Below are positions 1 to 5,798 of a stretch of DNA of 6,045 nt, piece by piece. The number at the start of each line of letters is the position of its first letter. The first letter of the stretch is position 1. The stretch lies in the NCBI GenBank assembly GCA_018222665.1, contig JAAEZW010000127.1, positions 1 to 6,045 on the forward strand, written 5' to 3'. Under the pieces are notes generated by a model that did no database searches, was not told the origin of the DNA, and saw only the letters and a program-made list of their open reading frames with translations. Source of the DNA: Paracoccaceae bacterium. Lineage in GTDB: Bacteria; Pseudomonadota; Alphaproteobacteria; Rhodobacterales; Rhodobacteraceae. Position numbers and translations under genes: made by a program.

Positions 1-1
1 T

Positions 2-82
2 GTCACAAAAACTGGCGGACCAACTGAGCGAAAGGACATAGAAGTCAAAATCATCCGCCCAAAGTTGAGTTGGGATCAATAA
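2..82 (+). CDS. Possible 3' end of an upstream gene, partial, unknown product
   Basis: An open frame enters from the left edge and runs 26 codons to a TAA at 80-82. The visible tail is hydrophilic and mixed-charge, ending in KIIRPKLSWDQ, and its codons look ordinary for this window. No family is recognised. The other two forward frames close earlier or look less protein-like, and the next gene starts 150 bases downstream, so a gene end here is plausible. The stretch is too short to exclude chance. Confidence 0.35.
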   Translation, partial: VTKTGGPTERKDIEVKIIRPKLSWDQ

Positions 83-159
83 AGTCAGGATCATTGCCAG
101 TTTACGCATTCGCTCTTTCCTTTCGGAATGAAAGTAGTTATAGACACCTGAAGTTCCCC

Positions 160-165
160 TACAAT
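160..165 (+). promoter_or_regulatory. Candidate -10 box of the trcR promoter
   Basis: TACAAT matches the TATAAT consensus at five of six positions. A start about 7 bases downstream, near 172, would put the 5' end of the mRNA directly before the hairpin that begins at 174 and give a leader of about 62 nt. The -35 region is not consensus: bases 138-143 read TTATAG at 16-bp spacing. The call therefore rests mainly on the -10 and on position. Confidence 0.35.
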
Positions 166-173
166 GGAAACCC

Positions 174-202
174 GCCTTGCGAAAGGCTGCCTGCTTGGCA
201 GG
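174..202 (+). other. Tandem hairpins in the trcR leader
   Basis: Hairpin 1 pairs GCCTT (174-178) with AAGGC (183-187) around a GCGA loop, a GNRA-type tetraloop. Hairpin 2 pairs CCTGC (190-194) with GCAGG (198-202) around TTG. They are separated by two bases, lie at the predicted mRNA 5' end and end 18 bases before the Shine-Dalgarno. No T run follows, so they are not a terminator. A role in mRNA stability or translation control is inference. Confidence 0.4.
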
Positions 203-233
203 TGACGGGGAAATTTTGCGAAGGAGAGACATT

Positions 234-992
234 ATGGCCAAACCGATCATGGCACGCGCAACAGCCGTTTGGCTGGTTGACAACACAACACTGACGTTCA
301 AGCAGATCGCAGATTTCGTCGAAATGCACGAATTAGAGGTGCAGGGCATTGCAGATGGTGATGTTGCTGTTGGTGTCAAGGGTTTTGATCCAATTGCCAA
401 CAACCAATTGGAAGCCCTTGAAATCACCAAAGGCGAGGCAGATCCACTGCACAAGTTGAAACTTAAATTCAACCCATCCGCCGTGGGTGAAGAAAAGCGT
501 CGTGGTCCACGTTATACACCATTGTCAAAGCGTCAGGATCGTCCAGCATCTATTTTGTGGTTGGTCAAATTCCACCCAGAACTGAGCGATGCGCAAATTT
601 CAAAACTGATCGGTACAACCAAACCAACAATTCAGGCAATCCGCGAACGGACGCATTGGAACATGGCGAATATCACGCCGATTGATCCAGTTGCCTTGGG
701 TTTGTGTAAGCAGTCAGAATTGGATCTAGTAGTGCAAAAAGCAGCAGCCAAGAAAGCGGAAGAAGGCACTGTGATGTCCGATGACGAGCGTCGCAAATTG
801 GTCAGCACCGAGCAGTCCCTTGACATGCCTGCAGAGCCCAAAATCCCATCAGCAATCGAAGGGCTAGAGGCGTTTTCATTAAATGAGCCGACGGAAGCTT
901 CTGAGGATGCAGGCGATGACAATGAATACCTTGACGCGGACAGCTTCTTCAATCTGCCGGGTGATGATGGCGACGAGCAGCCAGACGTATAA
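234..992 (+). CDS. trcR: Cell-cycle transcriptional regulator TrcR (DUF1013 family)
   Basis: The product is 252 residues. It opens with the family signature ATAVWLVDNTTLTFKQIADF (residues 9-28) and EVQGIADGDVA (35-45), which reads as a first helix-turn-helix-like segment at about 21-42. A second lies at about 108-139 (ASILWLVKFHPELSDAQISK, then TTKPTIQAIRERTHWN). These are hallmarks of PF06242/DUF1013, an alphaproteobacterial family named TrcR for a role in cell-cycle transcription. The tail from about 195 is low-complexity and acidic (Asp/Glu-rich to the C-terminal DGDEQPDV) and probably disordered. The ATG at 234 is chosen over an in-frame ATG at 177 because AAGGAG sits 7 bases before it and family similarity begins there. 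The gene is monocistronic, with its own leader and a terminator 9 bases after the stop. Its direct targets cannot be read from sequence. Confidence 0.9.
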   Translation: MAKPIMARATAVWLVDNTTLTFKQIADFVEMHELEVQGIADGDVAVGVKGFDPIANNQLEALEITKGEADPLHKLKLKFNPSAVGEEKRRGPRYTPLSKRQDRPASILWLVKFHPELSDAQISKLIGTTKPTIQAIRERTHWNMANITPIDPVALGLCKQSELDLVVQKAAAKKAEEGTVMSDDERRKLVSTEQSLDMPAEPKIPSAIEGLEAFSLNEPTEASEDAGDDNEYLDADSFFNLPGDDGDEQPDV

Positions 993-1000
993 ATGGATGA

Positions 1001-1026
1001 ACCCGGCCACTGTGCCGGGTTTTTTT
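1001..1026 (+). terminator. Rho-independent terminator of trcR
   Basis: A perfect 7-bp stem, ACCCGGC (1001-1007) with GCCGGGT (1014-1020), has a 6-nt loop and is followed by six T residues. It starts 9 bases after the trcR stop. Read leftward, it also lies 7 bases beyond the recR stop, but there is no T run on that strand, so it should work mainly for trcR and only weakly for the convergent recR operon. Confidence 0.9.
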
Positions 1027-1032
1027 ATGTCT

Positions 1033-1626
1033 TTAGAATACTTTGCGTGCACGCAGCGCAGCAGAAATTGTTCCATCATCTAGGTAGTCAAGTTCACCAC
1101 CGATTGGGATACCCTTGGCAAGGGTCGTGATGTTCACATCGCTTCCTAGCTCATCGGCAATATAATGCGCTGTTGTCTGACCATCGATTGTTGTGTTCAG
1201 TGCCAAGATGACTTCTGAAATGCTCTCGCTTGCAATGCGATCCCTTAGTTTTGGAATGCGTAATTCATCTGGGCCGATGGCATCGAGTGCGGACAATGTT
1301 CCGCCCAGCACATGGTAGCGACCATGGAATACACCTGCGCGTTCCATCGCCCATAGATCAGCGACATCTTCTACGACACAGATTTCACCGTTGGCGCGTT
1401 TCTCGCTATCGCAGATGTCACAAATGTCTGTGGTTCCGATATTCCCGCAATTCAGGCACTCACGGGCCGAGGCCGCGACTTGTTGCATTAGGTCAGCAAG
1501 GGGCGCAAGAAGGTAATTTTTCTTGCGCACCATATGTAAAACGGTTCGACGCGCTGAACGCGGACCAAGCCCCGGAAGCTTGGCCATAAGATCAATCAAA
1601 TCATGAATATCTTTCGCGCCGCTCAT
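1033..1626 (-). CDS. recR: Recombination mediator protein RecR
   Basis: RecR works with RecO and RecF to load RecA on SSB-coated single-stranded DNA in gap repair. At 197 residues it is of normal family length. Domains in order: an N-terminal helix-hairpin-helix ([11 protein letters not shown], 17-27), a C4 zinc finger with C57, C60, C69 and C72 (CLNC and CDIC), a Toprim domain starting at ICVVED (82-87, acidic E86), and a C-terminal Walker-B-like/oligomerisation segment ([20 protein letters not shown], 171-190). It is the last gene of the dnaX-ybaB-recR operon and starts 4 bases after the ybaB stop. Its Shine-Dalgarno, AAGGG, overlaps that stop codon, which suggests translational coupling. 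The dnaX-ybaB-recR order is conserved across many bacteria. Confidence 0.97.
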   Translation of the reverse strand: MSGAKDIHDLIDLMAKLPGLGPRSARRTVLHMVRKKNYLLAPLADLMQQVAASARECLNCGNIGTTDICDICDSEKRANGEICVVEDVADLWAMERAGVFHGRYHVLGGTLSALDAIGPDELRIPKLRDRIASESISEVILALNTTIDGQTTAHYIADELGSDVNITTLAKGIPIGGELDYLDDGTISAALRARKVF

Positions 1627-1630
1627 GCCC

Positions 1631-1975
1631 TTAGAACGGAAGGTTCATCCCAGGAGGCAGCCCAAGGCTTTCCGTAAGCTTTTGCATCTCTTCGCGTTCA
1701 CGGTTTGAGGCCTTTTCTTGGGCGTCTTTCACCGCAGCTACAATCAAATCCTCAACGACTTCTTTGTCATCTTTGGAGAAAATGGAAGGGTCGATGTCCA
1801 ATCCTTTTAAATCACCCTTGGCCGTGCATGTCGCTTTCACCAGTCCTGCGCCTGCTTCGCCCACAACCATAATGTTGTGCATTTCTTCTTGCATCTGCAC
1901 GACTTTGCCCTGCATTTCCTGGGCGTTTTTCATCAATTTTGCCATATCGCCCATGGCGCCTAGACCTTTGAACAT
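1631..1975 (-). CDS. YbaB/EbfC family nucleoid-associated protein
   Basis: This is a 114-residue small DNA-binding protein; family members dimerise into a tweezer shape and bind DNA. The N-terminus is a long helix rich in Met, Gln, Lys and Glu ([20 protein letters not shown], 11-30). It is followed by the family core with [20 protein letters not shown] (37-56), the strand GLDIDPSIF (58-66), a helix [17 protein letters not shown] (73-89), and a Gly/Pro-rich end [11 protein letters not shown]. This matches PF02575. It lies between dnaX and recR, with an 11-base gap after dnaX. GGAG at 1985-1982 gives a good ribosome binding site that begins directly after the dnaX stop. A role in recombination or replication is suggested by context only. 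Confidence 0.95.
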   Translation of the reverse strand: MFKGLGAMGDMAKLMKNAQEMQGKVVQMQEEMHNIMVVGEAGAGLVKATCTAKGDLKGLDIDPSIFSKDDKEVVEDLIVAAVKDAQEKASNREREEMQKLTESLGLPPGMNLPF

Positions 1976-1986
1976 GTCTTACTCCG

Positions 1987-3744
1987 TTAACTTTCTTCGA
2001 ATGGGTCCCATTCGTCTTCTACTTCTGGCAATGCATCTAACTCTGCATCTGCCGTGATTTCCGCCGCAGTGCGTATATCAATTATTTTGGCATTTGGAAA
2101 ACTTGCCATTGCGGCCTGCATCAAAGGATGCTGTTGCGCCTCGGCTTTTATGGCGTCTTCTGCTGCGGTCCGATCTTCTGCAATTGTGGTTGCTGTTCCT
2201 GTATTTGACAGGATGATCGCCCAACGCGCCCCCGTCCAACGTTGCAACGCATCGCCGAGTCGTTGAGATAAATCAGAAGGAGCATCGCTTGTTGGCGTAA
2301 ATTCGATGCGACCAGGTTGATAGGACACCAGCCGAATACAAGATTCGACTTCTACCAGTAATTTCACATCCCGTTGTGATCGTACCAAATCAACCACTGC
2401 ATCGAACGTCGCATAATGCGCAAGAGCGGATACCGTTTCTGTTACGGGTTGTGCGGAACCTAGCGATGCTGTTGGTCCACCCCTTGGCGCGGATGTAACC
2501 GCCGTATTGGATTGCGCATTTGTTACTATTCCCGCGGTGACCCCTGATGTCCCACCTGATGGTAGCACTGGAGGCGGGAGAGAGTTTTTTAGTTTTTTGA
2601 CTAATTCTTCGGGCGAGGGTAGGTCAGCAACATGCGTTAGTCGAATGATCGCCATTTCCGCAGCCATCATTGAATTTGGAGCCAGAGCAACTTCGTCCAA
2701 TGCCTTTAGCAACATTTGCCACATGCGTGTCAGAACGCGCATTGCCAATTGTTCTGACAATGTTGCGCCGCGGGCGCGTTCATCTGGTGAAACGGTTGGA
2801 TCGTCGGCGGCATCAGGTGTGATTTTGACAACTGAAATCCAATGCGTAATTTCCGCCAAATCGCGCATGATTGCCATTGGATCAGCGCCGTCGCTGTATT
2901 GTGCCCCTAATTCGGCCAATGCGGCAGATGCATCACCACGCATGATTGCTTCGAATAAATCCAGAACCCGACCGCGATCGGCCAACCCCAGCATTGCCCG
3001 CACTTGATCAGCGGTTGTTTCGCCTGCACCATGGCTGATTGCCTGATCTAACAAGGATGTCGCGTCCCGCGCTGATCCTTCGGCAGCGCGCGTGATCAGG
3101 GCCAATGCGTCATCAGTGATTTCGGCGGATTCTGCCGATGCGATTTTACGCATCAATGCGATCATAACTTCAGGCTCTATTCGACGTAGGTCAAAGCGCT
3201 GACATCGTGAGAGGACTGTGACAGGAACTTTTCGAATTTCTGTGGTTGCAAAGATGAATTTCACATGCGCAGGTGGTTCTTCAAGCGTCTTTAGCAACGC
3301 ATTAAACGCATTGGTCGACAACATGTGAACTTCGTCGATGATGTAAATTTTGTATCTGGCCGAGGCCGCGCGATAATGCACACTATCGATGATTTCGCGA
3401 ATATCGTCGACACCCGTTCGGCTGGCAGCGTCCATTTCCATAACGTCCACATGGCGGCCTTCAATAATCGCACTGCAATGTTCGCAAACGCCGCAGGGGT
3501 CAGTCGTTGGGCTGCCTTGTCCATCAGGGCCGATACAATTCATGCCTTTGGCAATAATGCGCGCGGTTGTTGTTTTACCCGTTCCGCGAATACCCGTCAT
3601 AATAAAAGCCTGCGCAATGCGATCAGCGGCAAATGCGTTTTTCAGGGTGCGCACCATTGCATCCTGACCAACCAAATCGGCAAAGGTTTCTGGTCGGTAT
3701 TTCCGCGCAAGAACCTGATAGCTTTGGTTGGTGGTGTCAGACAT
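1987..3744 (-). CDS. dnaX: DNA polymerase III subunit gamma/tau
   Basis: This is the ATPase motor subunit of the clamp loader, which loads the beta sliding clamp and ties the polymerase cores together. The product is 585 residues, somewhat shorter than E. coli tau. Motifs: ARKYRPETFADLVGQ (13-27); Walker A GIRGTGKTTTAR (51-62, K57); a zinc module with C70, C84, C87 and C90; Walker B IIDEVHML (135-142); sensor 1 IFATTE (164-169); and the SRC arginine-finger motif (179-181). Clamp-loader domain III runs to about 375. A Pro/Gly/Ser/Thr-rich linker follows at about 385-440, then a tau-type C-terminal domain and an acidic end (EVEDEWDPFEES). The start has GAGG at 3752-3749. This is the first gene of dnaX-ybaB-recR and is divergent from the phosphatase gene. 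An in-phase A AAA AAC at codons 386-387 may allow a shorter gamma form. Confidence 0.97.
   Translation of the reverse strand: MSDTTNQSYQVLARKYRPETFADLVGQDAMVRTLKNAFAADRIAQAFIMTGIRGTGKTTTARIIAKGMNCIGPDGQGSPTTDPCGVCEHCSAIIEGRHVDVMEMDAASRTGVDDIREIIDSVHYRAASARYKIYIIDEVHMLSTNAFNALLKTLEEPPAHVKFIFATTEIRKVPVTVLSRCQRFDLRRIEPEVMIALMRKIASAESAEITDDALALITRAAEGSARDATSLLDQAISHGAGETTADQVRAMLGLADRGRVLDLFEAIMRGDASAALAELGAQYSDGADPMAIMRDLAEITHWISVVKITPDAADDPTVSPDERARGATLSEQLAMRVLTRMWQMLLKALDEVALAPNSMMAAEMAIIRLTHVADLPSPEELVKKLKNSLPPPVLPSGGTSGVTAGIVTNAQSNTAVTSAPRGGPTASLGSAQPVTETVSALAHYATFDAVVDLVRSQRDVKLLVEVESCIRLVSYQPGRIEFTPTSDAPSDLSQRLGDALQRWTGARWAIILSNTGTATTIAEDRTAAEDAIKAEAQQHPLMQAAMASFPNAKIIDIRTAAEITADAELDALPEVEDEWDPFEES
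2530..2590 (-). promoter_or_regulatory. Candidate programmed -1 frameshift site in dnaX
   Basis: On the coding strand the heptamer A AAA AAC (2590-2584) lies in the X XXY YYZ phase: the codons are CTA AAA AAC, with AAA as codon 386 and AAC as 387. Four bases later a 6-bp stem can form, TCCCGC (2579-2574) with GCGGGA (2535-2530). The 38-nt loop could add further pairs (CTCC just inside with GGGG, and ACC/GGT). The -1 frame then stays open for 64 codons to TGA at 2392-2390, giving about 451 residues, close to the size of E. coli gamma (431). The long loop makes the stem less certain than the heptamer. Confidence 0.4.
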
Positions 3745-3820
3745 GGGACCTCGGAATTTCGCTCTTGTCTAAGCTACGCTGCCATCGTTAGAACGTCCAG
3801 AGCAATGTGTGAGGTTGGAC
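3745..3820. promoter_or_regulatory. Divergent dnaX / phosphatase intergenic region
   Basis: The 76 bases between the two start codons must carry promoters or leaders for both genes. Ribosome binding sites are visible at 3752-3749 (GAGG, leftward for dnaX) and 3811-3815 (GAGGT, rightward). The best rightward promoter-like pair, TTGTCT at 3765-3770 and TTAGAA 17 bases later, is poor at the -10. No convincing leftward promoter was found. Confidence 0.3.
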
Positions 3821-4303
3821 ATGAGCGAATTTGAGATTTCTGAATTGTCTTTTGGGTCGGGGATAATTGGGATGTCGCCGCTGCCTGGGGCCAAGGGGGA
3901 TTATGCCACCGAAATGGCGTCGTGGTTACAATGGAAGCCCGATGCTGTTCTATCCATGACAGGTCAGGCCGAGATGAAGAAATTGGGTTCTGCGGATATT
4001 CCTGATGATCTACGCAATGCAAATATCCAATGGCTGCATTTTCCAGTTGATGATTTTCAGGCAGCACCAGCGGATCGTGATGTCCTGTGGGTCCCAATTT
4101 CACAAACATTGCATCGCATTTTGAACGCAGGCGGTCGCGTGATTGTGCATTGTCGGGGTGGATGTGGTCGCACAGGAATGGCCATTTTGCGTCTGATGGT
4201 CGAGGCAGGCGAAGAGGGCGAAAGCGCGATGAACAGGTTGCGCGCGGTTCGACCATGCGCGGTTGAGACCAGTCGTCAAAAAGATTGGGCATTACGAGGG
4301 TAA
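3821..4303 (+). CDS. Tyrosine / dual-specificity protein phosphatase family protein
   Basis: This 160-residue cytosolic protein has no signal peptide. The catalytic P-loop is VIVHCRGGCGRTGMA (107-121), which is the HC-x5-R-[ST] signature of cysteine phosphatases, with nucleophile C111 and R117. A likely general acid is D77 or D78 in HFPVDDF (73-79), the usual place about 30-35 residues before the P-loop. The N-terminal strand GIIGMSPLPG (14-23) and AVLSMTG (42-48) fit the compact DSP/CDKN3-like fold. The ATG at 3821 is preferred over the in-frame ATG at 3809 because GAGGT lies 5 bases before it. The gene is divergent from dnaX across 76 bases and convergent with the SRP RNA. The substrate is unknown: phosphoprotein, phosphoinositide and small-molecule phosphoesters are all possible. 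Confidence 0.88.
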   Translation: MSEFEISELSFGSGIIGMSPLPGAKGDYATEMASWLQWKPDAVLSMTGQAEMKKLGSADIPDDLRNANIQWLHFPVDDFQAAPADRDVLWVPISQTLHRILNAGGRVIVHCRGGCGRTGMAILRLMVEAGEEGESAMNRLRAVRPCAVETSRQKDWALRG

Positions 4304-4307
4304 AGGT

Positions 4308-4400
4308 GAGAGGCTGACAACGACCCAAGCGGGGCTCGTTACGGCTGCTTCCTTCCGGACCTGACCGGGTTGGCGAGGCGCTCGCCCGCGCCAACCTCTC
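4308..4400 (-). ncRNA. ffs: Signal recognition particle RNA, small bacterial type (4.5S)
   Basis: Read on the minus strand, 4366-4343 contains the nearly invariant SRP RNA apical domain: GGTCAGGTCCGGAAGGAAGC followed by AGCC, with a GGAA tetraloop at 4356-4353. This is the Ffh-binding and FtsY-contacting hairpin. The outer ends pair as GAGAGG (5' end, 4400-4395) with CCTCTC (3' end, 4313-4308), giving a rod of about 93 nt. Internal pairing of GC-rich arms is typical of small SRP RNAs without an Alu domain. The RNA joins Ffh to target ribosomes making membrane proteins. Exact ends are inferred from the terminal stem and may be off by a few bases. It converges on the phosphatase gene with 4 bases between. 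Confidence 0.95.
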
Positions 4401-4407
4401 GATTGGC

Positions 4408-4436
4408 TACTTAGAGGCTTGGCCAAATAATTGCAA
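4408..4436 (-). promoter_or_regulatory. Candidate promoter of the SRP RNA gene
   Basis: On the minus strand TTGCAA (4436-4431, four of six matches to TTGACA) is followed by exactly 17 bases and then TAAGTA (4413-4408). Seven bases later comes the predicted 5' end at 4400. Spacing and position are ideal, but the -10 is weak, as is common in GC-leaning alphaproteobacteria. Confidence 0.45.
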
Positions 4437-4507
4437 GTCTACGAAAATGCGTTGATTGTGCTAACTCTGCATGCAAGCCTGGTTGGACGACGATTTATAG
4501 GAAAAAA

Positions 4508-5458
4508 ATGAAACTAGCAGAAACAGTTACATTTGGTGGATCTGGATTGGATCGCGCGGCACAGCTTCGCGGCAATCTGATAGAAACGGATATTTCAAAA
4601 GGACAATCAATTGTCATCTGGCGTGGCAAAGTTTTGGTTCTGAATAAAGATAACCCAAATCTTGCGATGCTTGCATGCATGCACCCCATCCTCGCCGACG
4701 CGCCGCAAATATTTTTGGGCCGCGACGATGGAACGATGCTTTTTGCAACCGATATTTCCAACTGGGAACCGCCATCCGATCAAGAGGCGCAATCGCTTGG
4801 ATTCTTTGATCCGACTGAACAGCGTCATCCCGATTTACCTGCGTCGCATGTGTTTCTTGAGTTAAGGGGATGCATGAATGCACTAAGTGCGCGAGATTGT
4901 GAATTGGCTGCAACAGCGAGGGCGTTGTTTCAATGGCACCAAAGCCATAAATTCTGTTCTCGCTGTGGCGGTCGCAGCGCAATGACGCAGTCGGGGTGGC
5001 AGCGAAACTGTAACAATTGTAATGCATCACACTTTCCACGTACCGATCCAGTTGTGATCATGTTGATCACTCACGGGGATGATATGTTGCTTGGGCGTTC
5101 ACCAAATTTTCCCGAAAAAATGTATTCTCTGTTGGCTGGATTTTTAGAGCCAGGTGAAACGATTGAAGCCGCCGTTCGCCGCGAAGTTTTGGAAGAGACG
5201 AATGTGGAAGTCGGTCCTGTGACGTATCTTGCCAGCCAACCATGGGCATTTCCAAATTCACTGATGATAGGGTGCCACGGACACGCCACATCCAAGCAGA
5301 TTACAATCGACCCGCACGAAATCGAAGATGCACTTTGGATTTCAAAATCTGAGATGATGGATGTGTTTGCGGGTACAAACGACACTCTTTTCCCCGCGCG
5401 TCCGGGATCAATTGCGCATTTTTTAATAAAAAACTGGCTTGCAGATCGCTTGGACTAG
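4508..5458 (+). CDS. nudC: NAD(+) diphosphatase / NAD-decapping Nudix hydrolase NudC
   Basis: NudC cleaves NADH/NAD to NMN(H) and AMP and, in E. coli, removes NAD caps from RNA. The 316-residue product has an N-terminal NADH-pyrophosphatase-like domain (to about 125), a four-Cys zinc ribbon (C150, C153, C168, C171; FCSRCGG and CNNC), then the Nudix fold starting at HFPRTDPVVIMLI. The Nudix box runs from G211 to V233 (GFLEPGE, then REVLEETNV), with metal-binding E226, E229 and E230. The specificity motif SQPWAFPNSLM (243-253) corresponds to the SQPWPFPxS signature of NAD-hydrolysing Nudix enzymes. Two changes stand out: Asn at 232 where the Nudix box normally has Gly, and Ala for the first Pro after Trp in the SQPW motif. 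A weak TAGGA lies before the ATG. The gene was probably cotranscribed with the SRPBCC gene that is now decayed. Confidence 0.93.
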   Translation: MKLAETVTFGGSGLDRAAQLRGNLIETDISKGQSIVIWRGKVLVLNKDNPNLAMLACMHPILADAPQIFLGRDDGTMLFATDISNWEPPSDQEAQSLGFFDPTEQRHPDLPASHVFLELRGCMNALSARDCELAATARALFQWHQSHKFCSRCGGRSAMTQSGWQRNCNNCNASHFPRTDPVVIMLITHGDDMLLGRSPNFPEKMYSLLAGFLEPGETIEAAVRREVLEETNVEVGPVTYLASQPWAFPNSLMIGCHGHATSKQITIDPHEIEDALWISKSEMMDVFAGTNDTLFPARPGSIAHFLIKNWLADRLD

Positions 5459-5488
5459 GGTATTCAGAGTTGGGGATACGGGACGAGT

Positions 5489-5798
5489 ATGAAGTTTTCA
5501 GCGCAAGAAGATTTAAAACTGCCGCAGGCTGAGGTGTTTGCGCGCCTTTCGAATTTCGAAACTTTTGAACGTATTGCAATTAAACGCAATGTTCGCGTGT
5601 CGCAGATTTCGCAAAATAATCCGAACTAAGATACCCTAGGTTGGAATTGCCGATTTAAAGTCCGTGCTCGAGCCCAAAACGCTGGCTGCACGTTTGTTAT
5701 TTTAGTCCATTAAGCTAGCACGATCAAAGTTTAATCAGCGCTTCAAATCCCGTGTTGGTAAATTGGCGGAATTCATTTCGCACATGCCTACCGCCTAA
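5489..5798 (+). pseudogene. Decayed SRPBCC-family (START/Bet v1-like) gene
   Basis: The first frame (ATG 5489 to TAA 5627-5629, 46 codons) reads MKFSAQEDLKLPQAEVFARL followed by SNFETFERIAIKRN. This is the typical start of the SRPBCC proteins I recall downstream of nudC in Rhodobacterales. From about 5640 a different frame reads a fitting C-terminus: VGIADLKSVLEPKTLAARLL, then a TAG at 5703-5705, then SIKLARSKFNQRFKSRVGKL and AEFISHMPTA, ending at TAA 5796-5798. The TAG sits where a Gln is expected, consistent with a CAG-to-TAG change. Against a usual length of about 150 residues, some 45-55 central residues are missing, so an internal deletion with a frameshift near 5625-5645 is inferred. 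The family has a hydrophobic ligand-binding fold of unknown function here. The 46-codon remnant could still be translated. A sequencing error cannot explain all the lesions. Confidence 0.75.

Larger units (their letters stand above)
83..233 (+). promoter_or_regulatory. Control region and 5' leader of trcR
   Basis: This non-coding stretch holds, in order: an imperfect palindrome at 115-134 (CTTTC at 115-119 and GAAAG at 130-134, with TTCC/GGAA nested inside), a -10-like hexamer TACAAT at 160-165, two tandem small hairpins at 174-202, and a strong Shine-Dalgarno AAGGAG at 221-226. No clear -35 box stands 16-18 bases before the -10, so an activator or a non-consensus -35 is possible. I saw no GANTC methylation site and no TTAA-N7-TTAA CtrA box here. 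Confidence 0.5.

Noticed and set aside
177..233. Upstream ATG extending trcR by 19 codons
   Set aside because: The added residues do not fit the family, the region forms the leader hairpins, and the ATG at 234 has a near-perfect Shine-Dalgarno at 221-226.
2507..3007. A 166-codon open frame on the plus strand inside dnaX
   Set aside because: It is antisense to a well-conserved clamp-loader gene, Ser/Ala-rich with no domain signature, and has no ribosome binding site.
3809..3820. Upstream ATG extending the phosphatase by 4 codons
   Set aside because: The GAGGT at 3811-3815 lies downstream of this ATG and serves the one at 3821.
3774..4394. A 206-codon open frame on the minus strand
   Set aside because: It runs antisense through the whole phosphatase gene and into the SRP RNA, its translation is compositionally odd, and it shows no known motif. 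It is a shadow of real features.
4669..4684. Repeated GCATGC-type sequence in nudC, also seen near 4469
   Set aside because: It is a short palindromic hexamer in coding sequence with no spacing pattern, so chance is enough to explain it.
5630..5713. Same-frame continuation after the TAA of the SRPBCC remnant, reading TLGWNCRFKVRARA
   Set aside because: It looks a little like the family's central strand, but the frame beginning about 5640 joins directly and without a gap to the clear C-terminal match, so the resemblance is probably chance.
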